Part shown: one piece after another, positions 34,868 to 44,106 of the stretch
Numbering within the stretch: position 1 is the first letter of the stretch
Layout of the letters: each line of letters opens with the position of its first letter
From: Filimonas sp.
GTDB lineage: Bacteria > Bacteroidota > Bacteroidia > Chitinophagales > Chitinophagaceae
DNA: 64,000 nucleotides
Direction of reading: 5' to 3'
Assembly (NCBI GenBank): GCA_017306865.1
Contig: JAFKHH010000011.1
Coordinates: 124,001 to 188,000 of the forward strand
Notes under the pieces: model-generated
Told to the model about the DNA's origin: nothing
What the model saw: only the letters and a program-made list of their open reading frames with translations
Database searches by the model: none
Program-made: the position numbers and the translations under genes

Positions 34868-37090
34868 TTGCACCTAAATCACCTGAATTTGAGCGCTTCT
34901 GTTTTTTTGATCACGCCACCATTTACACAATTAAATACGCCATACCCGGCTACAGCCTACCTGAAAGGTTTTTTAAATACAAAGAATATTTCAGCATTCC
35001 AGGCCGACTTGGGCATAGAAGTAACACTGAAGCTTTTCTCAAAACAAGGATTAGAAAAACTGTTTGCACACATACAGCAGCAACCCCACACGGACTGGGC
35101 AGACAACATCAAAAGAATAGTAGCGTTAAGTGAAGACTATATCAACACCATTGACGCTGTTGTTTTATTCCTGCAAGGAAAAAATCCTACGTTAGCGCAT
35201 TTTATTTGTAAACGCAACTTCCTGCCGGAAGCATCGCGTTTTGCACAACTTGATGATCTTAATTGGGCATTTGGTTCTATGGGTACACAAGACAAAGCCA
35301 AACATCTGGCTACCATGTACCTCGAAGATTTGTCCGACCTCATCATGGAAACGGTGGATGCACATTTCGGCTTTAGCCGTTATGCAGAAAAGCTGGGACG
35401 CTCTGCTAATAGTTTCGATGAGCTATACAACTCATTGCAACAGCCATATACTTACGTAGACCAGATCCTCATTGATATTTTAGCGGAACGGATGAAAATG
35501 GTGCAACCGAAAATAGTTGCCATCTCTGTTCCTTTTCCCGGTAACCTCTATGCATCTTTCAGGTGCGGGCAATGGATCAAAGCGAACTATCCACAGGTAA
35601 AAGTGGTAATGGGAGGCGGTTTTGCCAATACAGAACTACGTTCCCTTTCAGATGCCAGAGTATTTGAGTTTTATGACTTCATCACCTTAGATGATGGTGA
35701 AGCGCCAATAGAAAACCTGATCCATCATATAGAAGGAACAAAAACGCGTGAAGAACTGAAGCGCACATTTACCCTGATAGATGGCGTAGTAACCTATATC
35801 AACAATACAACCTGTAAAGATTATAAGCAAGGGCAGGTAGGTACACCTGACTACAGCGACTTCTGGCTGGACAAATATATCTCAGCTATAGAAGTGGTAA
35901 ACCCTATGCACAGCCTGTGGAGCGACGGCAGGTGGAATAAGCTGACAATGGCACATGGTTGCTACTGGGGCAAGTGCACCTTCTGCGATATTTCGCTTGA
36001 CTATATACGCGTGTACGAACCCATCACCGCACAACTATTGTGTGACAGGATGGAAGAGATCATAATACAAACGGGGCAAACAGGTTTTCATTTTGTAGAT
36101 GAGGCCGCGCCGCCTGCGCTCATGCGGGCTTTGGCGCTGGAAATTATCCGCCGCAAAATGAGTGTAAGCTGGTGGACGAATATCCGCTTTGAAAAAAGCT
36201 TTACACGCGATCTCTGTTTGTTGTTAAAAGCATCTGGTTGTATTGCAGTATCAGGCGGATTAGAAGTTGCATCGGACCGTTTGCTAGAATTGATACAAAA
36301 AGGAATTACCGTTGCGCAGGTAGCACGTGTAAACAGGAATTTTACAGAAGCGGGCATTATGGTACACGCCTATCTTATGTATGGTTTCCCCACACAAACG
36401 GCACAGGAAACAATCGACTCATTAGAGATGGTGCGCCAGATGTTCGAAGCAGGTATATTACAGTCAGCCTTCTGGCATCAGTTTGCCATGACAGCGCATA
36501 GCCCTGTCGGGCTGAATCCGGAGAAATACAATGTAAAAAAAGAAACAGAAGCCATTGGCTCATTTGCCAATAACGATATTGTACACACCGATCCCACCGG
36601 GGCAGACCACGATGCATTTGGCTATGGATTAAAAAAATCTTTGCTCAACTACATGCACGGCGCATGCTTCGATTATCCGCTGCAAAAATGGTTTGAGTTC
36701 AAAGTGCCGAAAACAAGAGTTACTCCTGACTACATAGTAAAAGCATTGGAAGAAGAGGAAGCCGGTACGGTCAAACCTTCTTCTAAAGTTGTATGGCTTG
36801 GCAAACAACCGTTGTTGGAAAACTATACCAAATCCAAAAAAGGCAATCAATGGGAAATGTCCTCCCTCACCTTCCAGGGAAGGAGAGAAGCGCTGAATAT
36901 ACATGTGAATCAGCCGCAGGGCATTTGGTTAGCAGCTATGTTGGAAAAACTGTCTGTCAATAATCTCAAAACCTATACACTGCAAGAAGTAAAAGACAAC
37001 TACGAAGCCGCTGGCCTCGAAGACTTTGAACTCTTCTGGGATAACAAGCCCGTGAATGGATTGTACAAAGCAGGATTGCTGAAACTGTGA
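34868..37090 (+). CDS. B12-binding-domain radical SAM protein with TTG start
   Basis: About 740 residues. No ATG exists near the conserved N-terminus (VFLITPPFTQLNTPYPATAY), and an in-frame stop lies at 34838, so translation must begin at TTG 34868 or 34889. The N-terminal half has a Rossmann-like cobalamin-binding domain (IVAISVPFPGNLYASF, then VVMGGGFANTELR). The radical SAM core carries C365-x4-C370-x2-C373 (GCYWGKCTFC), one residue longer than the classical CX3CX2C motif. Further core signals are HFVDEAAPP and GGLEVASDRLLELIQKG. The specific reaction is unknown. Nothing nearby indicates a pathway. Confidence 0.87.
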   Translation: MHLNHLNLSASVFLITPPFTQLNTPYPATAYLKGFLNTKNISAFQADLGIEVTLKLFSKQGLEKLFAHIQQQPHTDWADNIKRIVALSEDYINTIDAVVLFLQGKNPTLAHFICKRNFLPEASRFAQLDDLNWAFGSMGTQDKAKHLATMYLEDLSDLIMETVDAHFGFSRYAEKLGRSANSFDELYNSLQQPYTYVDQILIDILAERMKMVQPKIVAISVPFPGNLYASFRCGQWIKANYPQVKVVMGGGFANTELRSLSDARVFEFYDFITLDDGEAPIENLIHHIEGTKTREELKRTFTLIDGVVTYINNTTCKDYKQGQVGTPDYSDFWLDKYISAIEVVNPMHSLWSDGRWNKLTMAHGCYWGKCTFCDISLDYIRVYEPITAQLLCDRMEEIIIQTGQTGFHFVDEAAPPALMRALALEIIRRKMSVSWWTNIRFEKSFTRDLCLLLKASGCIAVSGGLEVASDRLLELIQKGITVAQVARVNRNFTEAGIMVHAYLMYGFPTQTAQETIDSLEMVRQMFEAGILQSAFWHQFAMTAHSPVGLNPEKYNVKKETEAIGSFANNDIVHTDPTGADHDAFGYGLKKSLLNYMHGACFDYPLQKWFEFKVPKTRVTPDYIVKALEEEEAGTVKPSSKVVWLGKQPLLENYTKSKKGNQWEMSSLTFQGRREALNIHVNQPQGIWLAAMLEKLSVNNLKTYTLQEVKDNYEAAGLEDFELFWDNKPVNGLYKAGLLKL

Positions 37091-37142
37091 GTGGTGAGTT
37101 GTCAGTAGTGAGGGAAATCGTGAGACGTGAATCGTGAATGAG

Positions 37143-37204
37143 CCTCTGTGTTCTCTGCGTATTCTCTGCGCGCTCTGCGTTACTATATCACAAAGATCAC
37201 AGAG
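37143..37204. repeat. TCTGCG/TTTGCG hairpin-type element
   Basis: Begins CCTCTGTGTTCTCTGCG, continues with ATTCTCTGCGCGCTCTGCG, and has a short opposing arm CAAAGATCACAGAG. It is preceded by GTGAGTTGTCAGTAGTGAG and CGTGAATCGTGAA elements (37088-37140). It lies between two convergent genes, as expected for a 3'-end element. Confidence 0.7.
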
Positions 37205-37319
37205 ATAAGAAGGAGAGAATAAAAAATGGTTGCACCGCCCAATTATCATTGAGCCATACAACCATTCAACAATATAACAATGCAGCACTACACTGCTATC
37301 ATTTCAAATCTCAAACGCG

Positions 37320-37751
37320 CTAGCTGATTATACTATCATGCCGGAATAAATAAGGTATGAGGAAGAACGCCAGCCCTCCTATGATTACCTGTGTGCCGAT
37401 CAGCATAGCTTTAAACTCCGCTGGTACAGCTTGCCCGGAGAAGCGTACATATAAAACTGTTGTAATGATAGCTGCTGTCATAATGAACACCAGCATACGA
37501 TACATGTTCAGGCCATTCTTCTTATTCAGGTAATGCGCAAAGAAATAAAAAGTAACACCGCAAGCGATTAATAAAAGCGTGCTACCAAAGATAATCGTAC
37601 CCACATCCATTGCATTAAACGAATAAAACTTGGCGATGCTACGATAGATTGCAGTAAAGACTAAGTTCGCAAATGTGCCAATGATACCAGCGAACAAACC
37701 GGCAAGTACTGCTCTTGACAGATCTGATTGACGATACTCGTAATTCTTCAT
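37320..37751 (-). CDS. Four-helix integral membrane protein of unknown function
   Basis: 143 residues with four membrane helices: about 14-34, 52-75, 84-103 and 117-137 (for example AVLAGLFAGIIGTFANLVFT and IIGGLAFFLIPYLF). A short charged N-terminus (MKNYEYRQSDLSR) precedes the first helix. No enzymatic motif is visible. The gene is alone, converging with the radical SAM gene. Confidence 0.7.
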   Translation of the reverse strand: MKNYEYRQSDLSRAVLAGLFAGIIGTFANLVFTAIYRSIAKFYSFNAMDVGTIIFGSTLLLIACGVTFYFFAHYLNKKNGLNMYRMLVFIMTAAIITTVLYVRFSGQAVPAEFKAMLIGTQVIIGGLAFFLIPYLFRHDSIIS

Positions 37752-38025
37752 ATGTGCAATTTTAAGATTGACAGAATTGGGAAAAGGAGAAAGGTGCGAG
37801 GAGGAAGGTATGTGGTAAACGATGCGTCTCTTGCCTTATGCCTTAAACCTTTCACCTCTGTAGAGGCAACTTTTTAAAACCTCGGCTGTTACTAAGTTAA
37901 ACAGAAAAAAACAGAAGTGCAATAGCATGTGCGTTAAAGTCTATTCACACCGATATGTATATGGCACAATGTTTTCTGTATTTAATTTTCTAGTATATTT
38001 ACCTCGCTACACAAAATTGAATAAT

Positions 38026-38433
38026 ATGAAAACGCCTTTGCTGTCCAGGCATTCCTATCTGAAATTGTTATTTTATATCCTTTCTGCTGCGGGCTTCCTG
38101 TTTATTGTTGCATTCGCTACCAAATTGATAAAAGTACCCCTCAGCTATATGGTTAGTTTTGTGCTTTTTTACATGCTTGCCTGCATCACACTTGTAGTAC
38201 AACGTGAAGCAGACAGGAAAGAAATGGAAGTAAAAGCATTAAAACAAAGACTAAATAAAGTTGCCTGGATACAGGCGAATAAAATGCAAAAGCCGCTTGC
38301 GCATATCAAGTCACTTGTAACCATTATAGAGCAATACGACGGCAAAGAAGCCGAACAATTTATCCGCGTCATAAAAGAAAGCTGCCAGGTATTGGATGAT
38401 AGTATAAAAGAGACAGCACAGTTAGCGGGGTAG
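38026..38433 (+). CDS. Membrane protein with a degenerate histidine-kinase dimerisation segment
   Basis: 135 residues from the ATG at 38026; an in-frame extension to 37927 is unlikely. Two membrane helices (about 13-32 and 36-58) are followed by a coiled-coil linker and a segment resembling a HisKA dimerisation helix, WIQANKMQKPLAHIKSLVTI. In kinases the equivalent reads Q-S-H-E-x-R-x-P-L-A; here the phospho-accepting His position is Asn and the following Glu is Lys. No HATPase domain follows. It could be a decayed kinase or a dimerising regulator of a complete kinase elsewhere. Confidence 0.6.
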   Translation: MKTPLLSRHSYLKLLFYILSAAGFLFIVAFATKLIKVPLSYMVSFVLFYMLACITLVVQREADRKEMEVKALKQRLNKVAWIQANKMQKPLAHIKSLVTIIEQYDGKEAEQFIRVIKESCQVLDDSIKETAQLAG

Positions 38434-38473
38434 ATATGAGATTTCATATTTGAAATTTGAAATTCACGCTTCT

Positions 38474-38535
38474 CTTTGCGTTCTCTGTATTCCCTTCGCG
38501 CCCTTTGCGATATTTGGAGCCTTTGAGTGAAATAA
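38474..38535 (+). repeat. 62-nt CTTTGCG element upstream of glpD
   Basis: Diverged member of the half-type repeat, starting CTTTGCGTTCTCTG and ending GCCTTTGAGTGAAATA, pointing toward glpD (115 nt). It is preceded at 38437-38465 by a TTTGAAATTTGAAATT element. Confidence 0.7.
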
Positions 38536-38560
38536 GTACATTCTTATTCATAATCAATCA

Positions 38561-38591
38561 TTTGCATCATAACCTGGAAAATTTATATTTT
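38561..38591 (+). promoter_or_regulatory. Possible promoter of glpD
   Basis: TTTG (38561-38564), 19-nt spacer, TATATTTT (38584-38591). The -7 element lacks the final G of TAnnTTTG. It lies 58 nt before the glpD start. Confidence 0.4.
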
Positions 38592-38649
38592 TAATGCGAT
38601 ATATATCGAAAACCGATGTATATTACAATAAGGCAACGGGAGGATATTT

Positions 38650-40203
38650 ATGCAAAGAGAGCAAGCGTTAAGCGTTTTACAGGATCATACAGACTGGGAT
38701 GTTATTGTAATAGGAGGTGGGGCTACAGGCTTAGGCGTTGCGTTGGAAGCTGTTGCGCGGGGCTATTCTACCCTATTGCTGGAGCAGTCAGATTTTGCAA
38801 AATCTACCTCCAGCAAAAGCACCAAACTGGTACATGGTGGAGTACGCTATCTGGCGCAAGGAAACGTTGCACTCGTGAGAGAAGCCAGTGTAGAGCGCGG
38901 CCTGTTGTATCAGAATGCACCGCATCTTGTGCGCAACCAGGCATTCATCATACCTGTTTATAATTGGATCGATCGTTTAAAATATACCATTGGGCTGAAA
39001 CTCTACGATTGGATTGCAGGACGATTAAGCCTCGGTAGTTCCGTTTTTATCTCCCGCCAGGAAACACTTGAACGTCTGCCCGGCATTAAAGCGCAAGGAT
39101 TAATTGGAGGTGTGTTGTATCACGATGGGCAGTTTGATGATTCAAGGCTTGCTGTCAATCTCGCGCAGACCATCTATGATAAAGGCGGTTACGCCATCAA
39201 CTATATTGCAGTAAAAGGATTGTTGAAAAAAGAAGGCAAAGTTGCCGGTGTTATAGCTGTAGATGCAGAATCGGGCAGTTCCTTTCCATTGAATGCAAAA
39301 GCCGTTGTAAACGCAACAGGCGTTTTTGTAGACAACATCCTGCATATGGATAATCCCAATGCAGGTAAAAGTATTTGCGTAAGCCAGGGAGTGCATCTTG
39401 TACTGGATAAATCATTTTATCCAGCGGATAATGCACTCATGATCCCGAAAACTTCAGACGGTCGTGTATTGTTTGCAGTGCCGTGGCATAATAAAGTAGT
39501 AGTAGGTACAACAGATACGCAAGTAGAAACGGTAACGCTGGAGCCCGTAGCGCTTGAAGAAGAAATAAAATTCATTTTAAATACAGCAGGTCAATATTTA
39601 TCACGCGAGCCACAGCGTAAAGATGTGCTAAGTGTATTTGCAGGCTTGCGCCCATTAGCTGCACCACAGGAAGGCAGCTCGAAGACAAAAGAAATATCAC
39701 GCAGCCACAAGATCATGGTAACACCGTCGAACCTCTTCACCATTATTGGAGGCAAGTGGACTACTTACCGGAAAATGGGAGAGGATATGCTGGCAAGTAT
39801 AGAAAAAACTCTTGGTTGGAATACAACGCATACACATACACCACACTTAGCTATACATGGTTATGCTGTAAATAAAGACTGGGAAGATCCGTTTTATTTC
39901 TACGGAAGTGATGCGGCAAAAATACGTATGCAGATGAATGACAATCCGATCACATGGATCAGTGAATCGTTACACATACATGAAGTGCAGGTAAGATGGG
40001 CTGTGCAGTATGAAATGGCGCGCACACTGGAAGATGTGTTATCAAGACGCACACGCGCCCTGTTGCTCGATGCGAAAGAAAGTTTGCGTATAGCAAAACC
40101 TGTTGCTGAAATAATGGCCAAAGCTATGAACAAAGATGAAGCGTGGGTAAATAAACAGGTAGAAGATTATGCTGCAATAGCAAAGAACTATCTATTGAAT
40201 TAG
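38650..40203 (+). CDS. glpD: Glycerol-3-phosphate dehydrogenase (FAD-dependent)
   Basis: 517 residues, the normal length for GlpD. The N-terminal dinucleotide-binding motif DVIVIGGGATGLG (residues 17-29) is followed by the family-specific SSKSTKLVHGGVRYL, then DGQFDDSRLAVNLA, GVHLVLDKSF, VFAGLRPLA and GGKWTTYRKM. It oxidises sn-glycerol-3-phosphate to dihydroxyacetone phosphate at the inner face of the membrane and passes electrons to the quinone pool. It opens the glp cluster glpD, glycerophosphodiesterase, glpK, glpF. The genes are separated by repeat-bearing gaps, so several transcripts are likely. Confidence 0.97.
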   Translation: MQREQALSVLQDHTDWDVIVIGGGATGLGVALEAVARGYSTLLLEQSDFAKSTSSKSTKLVHGGVRYLAQGNVALVREASVERGLLYQNAPHLVRNQAFIIPVYNWIDRLKYTIGLKLYDWIAGRLSLGSSVFISRQETLERLPGIKAQGLIGGVLYHDGQFDDSRLAVNLAQTIYDKGGYAINYIAVKGLLKKEGKVAGVIAVDAESGSSFPLNAKAVVNATGVFVDNILHMDNPNAGKSICVSQGVHLVLDKSFYPADNALMIPKTSDGRVLFAVPWHNKVVVGTTDTQVETVTLEPVALEEEIKFILNTAGQYLSREPQRKDVLSVFAGLRPLAAPQEGSSKTKEISRSHKIMVTPSNLFTIIGGKWTTYRKMGEDMLASIEKTLGWNTTHTHTPHLAIHGYAVNKDWEDPFYFYGSDAAKIRMQMNDNPITWISESLHIHEVQVRWAVQYEMARTLEDVLSRRTRALLLDAKESLRIAKPVAEIMAKAMNKDEAWVNKQVEDYAAIAKNYLLN

Positions 40204-40230
40204 TGGTGAAAAAGTGAGATGAGTATTAAG

Positions 40231-40264
40231 GCCGGCAGATGGTAGCTGCCTGCAAGTATTTTTT
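40231..40264 (+). terminator. Probable terminator after glpD
   Basis: Stem GCCGGCAG / CTGCCTGC (7 of 8 pairs) with a 7-nt loop, then AAGTATTTTTTG. It starts 27 nt after the glpD stop codon. The rest of 40265-40416 shows nothing I can support. Confidence 0.5.
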
Positions 40265-40416
40265 GTTTGGTGCTGTTTACAGAGATTAGTAATGATTATT
40301 TAATGACGAAATGGATGAGGATGCAGCATGATGAACAAATTTTGCGGTCCACAAAATCCGTTAACCCTGTTGCATATTTCTTGGTGTTGCTTAGTGACCT
40401 GGAGTCTCAGTGACAA

Positions 40417-40478
40417 CTTTGCGTTCTCTGCGTCTCCTTTGCGCCCTTTGCGATACTTTCCGCCTTTGCGAGAAATAT
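40417..40478 (+). repeat. 62-nt CTTTGCG element upstream of the glycerophosphodiesterase gene
   Basis: Begins CTTTGCGTTCTCTGCG and ends TCCGCCTTTGCGAGAAATAT, 56 nt before the start codon. About 90% identical to 43259-43320 and closely related to 63493-63554, all in the same orientation relative to the next gene. Confidence 0.85.
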
Positions 40479-40534
40479 GCTAAGTGAGTGAAATGAAAAG
40501 TTAGTAGATCAAACAGTCTCTTAAAATAATCAAC

Positions 40535-41425
40535 ATGAAAAATCTCTTTTTGAAAACTTTTGTAATCGCATGTCTCGCAACAAATATGGCAACGGCACAG
40601 CAATACAATAAAACAGACTTTGAGGCGCATCGCGGCGGCCGCGGACTTATGCCGGAGAATACCATTCCAGCTATGAAAAATGCGATCGATCTAAAAGTGA
40701 ATACACTAGAGATGGACCTGCACATTACGAAAGACAGGCAAGTGGTTGTGTCGCACGATCCGTATTTTAATCCACTCATAACTACCACGCCTGCCGGAAA
40801 CTATCTTACACCGGCAGAAGCAAAAAAAATATTGCTCTACAACCTTACGTATGACAGTATCAAAAAATATGACGTGGGCTTAAAACCGCATCCTGACTTT
40901 CCGCAACAAAAGAAAATGACTGTAGCCAAGCCATTGCTAAGTCAGCTCCTGGATACAACAGAGGCATATGCCAAAGCAAAAGGTGTAACCATCCGGTATA
41001 ACATGGAGATAAAATCGCAAAGCAAAACAGATAATATTAACCATCCTGATCCGGAAACATTCGTAAAGCTGGTAATACCGCTGTTACAACAGAAGAAGGT
41101 AATAGACAGAACTGTGATCCAGTCCTTTGATGTACGTGCATTGCAAGCCATTCACGCATTGTACCCACAGGTAAAGCTATCTTTTCTTGTAGATAAAGAT
41201 GGAGGCAACGTAGAGGCGCAATTGCAACTGTTAGGTTTTATACCAGACACTTACAGCCCGGCATACAAGACTGTAACAAAAGAAATGGTAGACGCCTGCC
41301 ATCAGAAACATATCAAAGTATTACCGTGGACACCCAATACCAAAGAAGAAATAAAGGCCTTACTGGATTTGGGCGTAGATGGCGTAATTACAGATTACCC
41401 CGATTTATTTTCAAACTTTAGATAA
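40535..41425 (+). CDS. Periplasmic glycerophosphodiester phosphodiesterase
   Basis: 296 residues with a signal peptide (MKNLFLKTFVIACLATNMATAQQ). The GDPD core is clear: EAHRGGRGLMPENT (catalytic His-Arg and Glu), then NTLEMDLHITKDRQVVVSHD with the metal-binding Glu/Asp and second catalytic His, NMEIKS, and the closing GVDGVITDYPD. It hydrolyses glycerophosphodiesters from phospholipid breakdown to glycerol-3-phosphate and an alcohol. It is encoded 36 nt upstream of glpK and probably shares a transcript with it. Confidence 0.94.
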   Translation: MKNLFLKTFVIACLATNMATAQQYNKTDFEAHRGGRGLMPENTIPAMKNAIDLKVNTLEMDLHITKDRQVVVSHDPYFNPLITTTPAGNYLTPAEAKKILLYNLTYDSIKKYDVGLKPHPDFPQQKKMTVAKPLLSQLLDTTEAYAKAKGVTIRYNMEIKSQSKTDNINHPDPETFVKLVIPLLQQKKVIDRTVIQSFDVRALQAIHALYPQVKLSFLVDKDGGNVEAQLQLLGFIPDTYSPAYKTVTKEMVDACHQKHIKVLPWTPNTKEEIKALLDLGVDGVITDYPDLFSNFR

Positions 41426-41461
41426 TATTATTTAATATCACTGTTTAACAGATTGCTACAA

Positions 41462-42949
41462 ATGGAAAAATTTATTCTCGCCTTCGACCAGGGTACAACG
41501 AGCTCGCGTGCCATTTTATTCAACAAAAAAAGTGAAGTTGTCTCTGTAGCTCAAAAAGAATTTACACAAATCTTTCCGCAGCCGGGTTGGGTAGAGCACG
41601 ACCCCAATGAAATATGGTACACGCAGTTAAGCGTAGCAACAGAGGCTGTAATAAAAGCTGGTATAACTGTAAAAGAGGTAACTGCTATCGGCATTACCAA
41701 CCAGCGCGAAACAACTGTGGTATGGAACCGTACAACAGGTGAACCGGTCTATAACGCTATTGTATGGCAGGACAGGCGCACGGCAGGCTATTGCGACGAG
41801 CTAAAAGCAGCAGGCAAGCAACCGGAGATCCAGCAGAAGACCGGGCTTGTGATAGACGCGTACTTCTCTGCTACAAAACTGAAATGGATCTTAGATAATG
41901 TAAAAGGCGTGCGTGAACTGGCTGAGAAAGGCGAGATCTGTTTTGGTACTGTGGATAGCTGGCTGATCTGGAAACTGACCAGCGGGCAAGTGCATGCAAC
42001 GGATGTAACCAATGCCTCCCGCACCATGATGTACAACATTCATACACAAGAGTGGGACGAAAATTTATTATCCTTATTCAACATACCAAAATCTGTATTG
42101 CCACAAGTGCGCTCTTCCAGCGAGATCTTTGGTTATACACAACAGGCATTAACTGCCGCCAATATTCCCATTGCAGGCGTAGCCGGCGATCAGCAATCTG
42201 CACTGTTTGGACAAATGTGTTTAAAAGAAGGTATGGTAAAAAACACCTACGGTACGGGTTGTTTTATGCTGATGCAAACAGGAACAAAACCAATTACTTC
42301 TAAAAATAACCTGATCACCACCATAGCCTGGAAAATAAACGGCGAAGTGTATTATGCGCTGGAAGGAAGTGTATTCATTGCCGGAGCAGTAGTGCAATGG
42401 TTACGAGATGGATTGGGCGTGATAAGAAAGTCGGCTGATGTAGAAGCGTTGAGCGCAACGGTTGAAAACAATGGCGGCGTGTACATGGTTCCTGCGTTTG
42501 CAGGCTTAGGCGCTCCATACTGGAACCAGCATGCACGCGGCACCATCGTAGGCATTACACGCGGTACAACTGCGGGCCATTTTGCACGTGCAGCTATAGA
42601 AAGCATTGCATACCAGACTATGGATATGCTACAAGCTATGCAGGCAGATTCTGACCTGACCATCAAAGAGCTGCGTGTAGATGGCGGAGCAACCGTTAAT
42701 AATATGCTTATGCAATTCCAGAGCGATATACTGAACACGAAAGTAGTAAGGCCACGCATTACAGAAACAACTGCATTAGGCGCTGCCTATCTCGCAGGCC
42801 TTGCAACAGGCTTCTGGTCAGACCTGCAAGAGATAGAACAATATTGGCAACGCGATACAGCATTCGATCCCGCTATCTCTTCAGAAGAAAGAACAAAGCT
42901 GGCTGAAGATTGGAAGAAGGCGATTAATGCAACGGCAGCGTTTGTGTAG
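41462..42949 (+). CDS. glpK: Glycerol kinase
   Basis: 495 residues, typical for GlpK, starting at ATG 41462 (a TTG three codons upstream is in frame but unnecessary). FGGY-kinase hallmarks: [17 protein letters not shown] (phosphate loop, residues 4-20), [23 protein letters not shown], the glycerol-binding [33 protein letters not shown] and the C-terminal [19 protein letters not shown]. It phosphorylates glycerol to glycerol-3-phosphate using ATP, feeding GlpD. The gene follows the phosphodiesterase closely and precedes glpF across a repeat-rich gap. Confidence 0.97.
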   Translation: MEKFILAFDQGTTSSRAILFNKKSEVVSVAQKEFTQIFPQPGWVEHDPNEIWYTQLSVATEAVIKAGITVKEVTAIGITNQRETTVVWNRTTGEPVYNAIVWQDRRTAGYCDELKAAGKQPEIQQKTGLVIDAYFSATKLKWILDNVKGVRELAEKGEICFGTVDSWLIWKLTSGQVHATDVTNASRTMMYNIHTQEWDENLLSLFNIPKSVLPQVRSSSEIFGYTQQALTAANIPIAGVAGDQQSALFGQMCLKEGMVKNTYGTGCFMLMQTGTKPITSKNNLITTIAWKINGEVYYALEGSVFIAGAVVQWLRDGLGVIRKSADVEALSATVENNGGVYMVPAFAGLGAPYWNQHARGTIVGITRGTTAGHFARAAIESIAYQTMDMLQAMQADSDLTIKELRVDGGATVNNMLMQFQSDILNTKVVRPRITETTALGAAYLAGLATGFWSDLQEIEQYWQRDTAFDPAISSEERTKLAEDWKKAINATAAFV

Positions 42950-43000
42950 ATGAATTGTTGAATGGTTATATGGTTACATTGTTTTATTGCTGCTGTCGCC

Positions 43001-43055
43001 TCGGTTCGTGTCCTCACGAACCGAAATGCAACTGGTTCGTGAGGACACGAACCAG
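43001..43055. repeat. Paired hairpins with complementary loops (TTCGTGTCCTCACGAA family)
   Basis: Hairpin 1 (43001-43024): stem TCGGTTCGTG, loop TCCT. Hairpin 2 (43032-43055): stem CTGGTTCGTG, loop AGGA. Both stems are perfect over 10 bp, and the two loops are reverse complements. Hairpin 2 is identical over 24 nt to 63454-63477. Confidence 0.9.
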
Positions 43056-43258
43056 GGCAAGAAAAGCACAGAAGTAGTTCCAAAGAGTCGCGCAGCGACT
43101 CCACTATGTGCTCTATGTTCTCTTGAATGAATCAAGATTACTATTATTTAAAAGCAAAAACATTTTCTATGTGCCTATGTCCCTAATGTGTCTATGTGGT
43201 GAAGATTTTCGCTTCGGTCGAAGAGTTAAATAGCTTAAGATTAATTTTTTTGTCACTG

Positions 43259-43320
43259 CTTTGCGACCTCTGCGTCTCCTTTGCGGTCTTTGCGATACTT
43301 TCCGCCTTTGCGTGAAATAT
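43259..43320 (+). repeat. 62-nt CTTTGCG element upstream of glpF
   Basis: Begins CTTTGCGACCTCTGCG and ends TCCGCCTTTGCGTGAAATAT, 73 nt before the glpF start codon and co-oriented with it. Confidence 0.85.
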
Positions 43321-43393
43321 CAAAATTGTTTTATACCAGTTCTTAACTAACAACAAGCACAAAGCTTTGTACTTGTCTTAAACCTAACTTGCT

Positions 43394-44101
43394 ATGTCTA
43401 TTTTCGTAAGTGAATTTGTTGGAACGGCCATGCTGATCTTACTCGGTAATGGTGTTGTAGCTAATGTAGTCCTCAACAAAACCAACGGCAACAACAGCGG
43501 CTGGATCGTCATCACTTTTGGCTGGGCCATCGCCGTGTTTGTCGGCGTGTTCATTGCTGCAAAAGGTAGCGGCGCACATCTTAACCCTGCCGTAACAGTT
43601 GCGCTTGCATGGTTACATAAAATTGAGTTTGATAAAATACCTGTTTACCTCGCAGGACAGTTACTCGGTGCAATGGCTGGTTCACTGCTCGTGTGGGTTA
43701 CCTATTATAAGCATTATGAAGCAACAGATAATCCTGGTGCCAAGCTCGCCACCTTCTGTACTATGCCTGCTATTAAAAGCACAGCCGCAAATTTTATAAC
43801 AGAAGTCATTGGCACATTCGCATTGATCTTTGGTGTATTATATATCGTTTCTCCCACCAGCTCCTTAGGTGCATTAGATGCCTTGCCTGTAGCTCTACTT
43901 GTGTTAGGTATTGGGCTTAGTCTCGGCGGTCCTACAGGCTACGCCATCAATCCCGCGCGTGATCTTGGCCCACGCATCATGCACGCCATTCTGCCTATAC
44001 CGGCAAAAGGCAAAAGCGGTTGGGAATATAGCTGGGTGCCTGTTATAGCGCCCATTGTAGGCGCGATATTAGCAGCCATCGTATTTAATTGTTTAATGTA
44101 G
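43394..44101 (+). CDS. glpF: Glycerol uptake facilitator (aquaglyceroporin)
   Basis: 235 residues with six membrane helices and two half-helices. The first NPA motif is GAHLNPAVTVALA (Asn64-Pro65-Ala66). The second is GYAINPARDLGPR (Asn186-Pro187-Ala188), with Arg189-Asp190; the NPARD form marks glycerol facilitators as opposed to water-only channels. It allows passive glycerol entry across the inner membrane, trapped by the GlpK encoded upstream. The gene is preceded by a 62-nt repeat element and followed by a palindromic repeat. Confidence 0.95.
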   Translation: MSIFVSEFVGTAMLILLGNGVVANVVLNKTNGNNSGWIVITFGWAIAVFVGVFIAAKGSGAHLNPAVTVALAWLHKIEFDKIPVYLAGQLLGAMAGSLLVWVTYYKHYEATDNPGAKLATFCTMPAIKSTAANFITEVIGTFALIFGVLYIVSPTSSLGALDALPVALLVLGIGLSLGGPTGYAINPARDLGPRIMHAILPIPAKGKSGWEYSWVPVIAPIVGAILAAIVFNCLM

Positions 44102-44106
44102 ATAGT

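Larger units (their letters stand above)
42950..43393. other. Repeat-rich gap between glpK and glpF
   Basis: A 444-nt non-coding stretch. In order: a TTGAATGGTTATATGGTTAC element (42957-42976), two TTCGTG hairpins (43001-43055), GTCGCGCAGCGACT hairpin (43086-43099), CTATGTGCTCTATGTTCTC and TGTGCCTATGTCCCTAATG elements (43104-43199), a CTTCGGTCGAAG hairpin (43212-43223) and the 62-nt element (43259-43320). No ORF with coding character. Confidence 0.75.
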
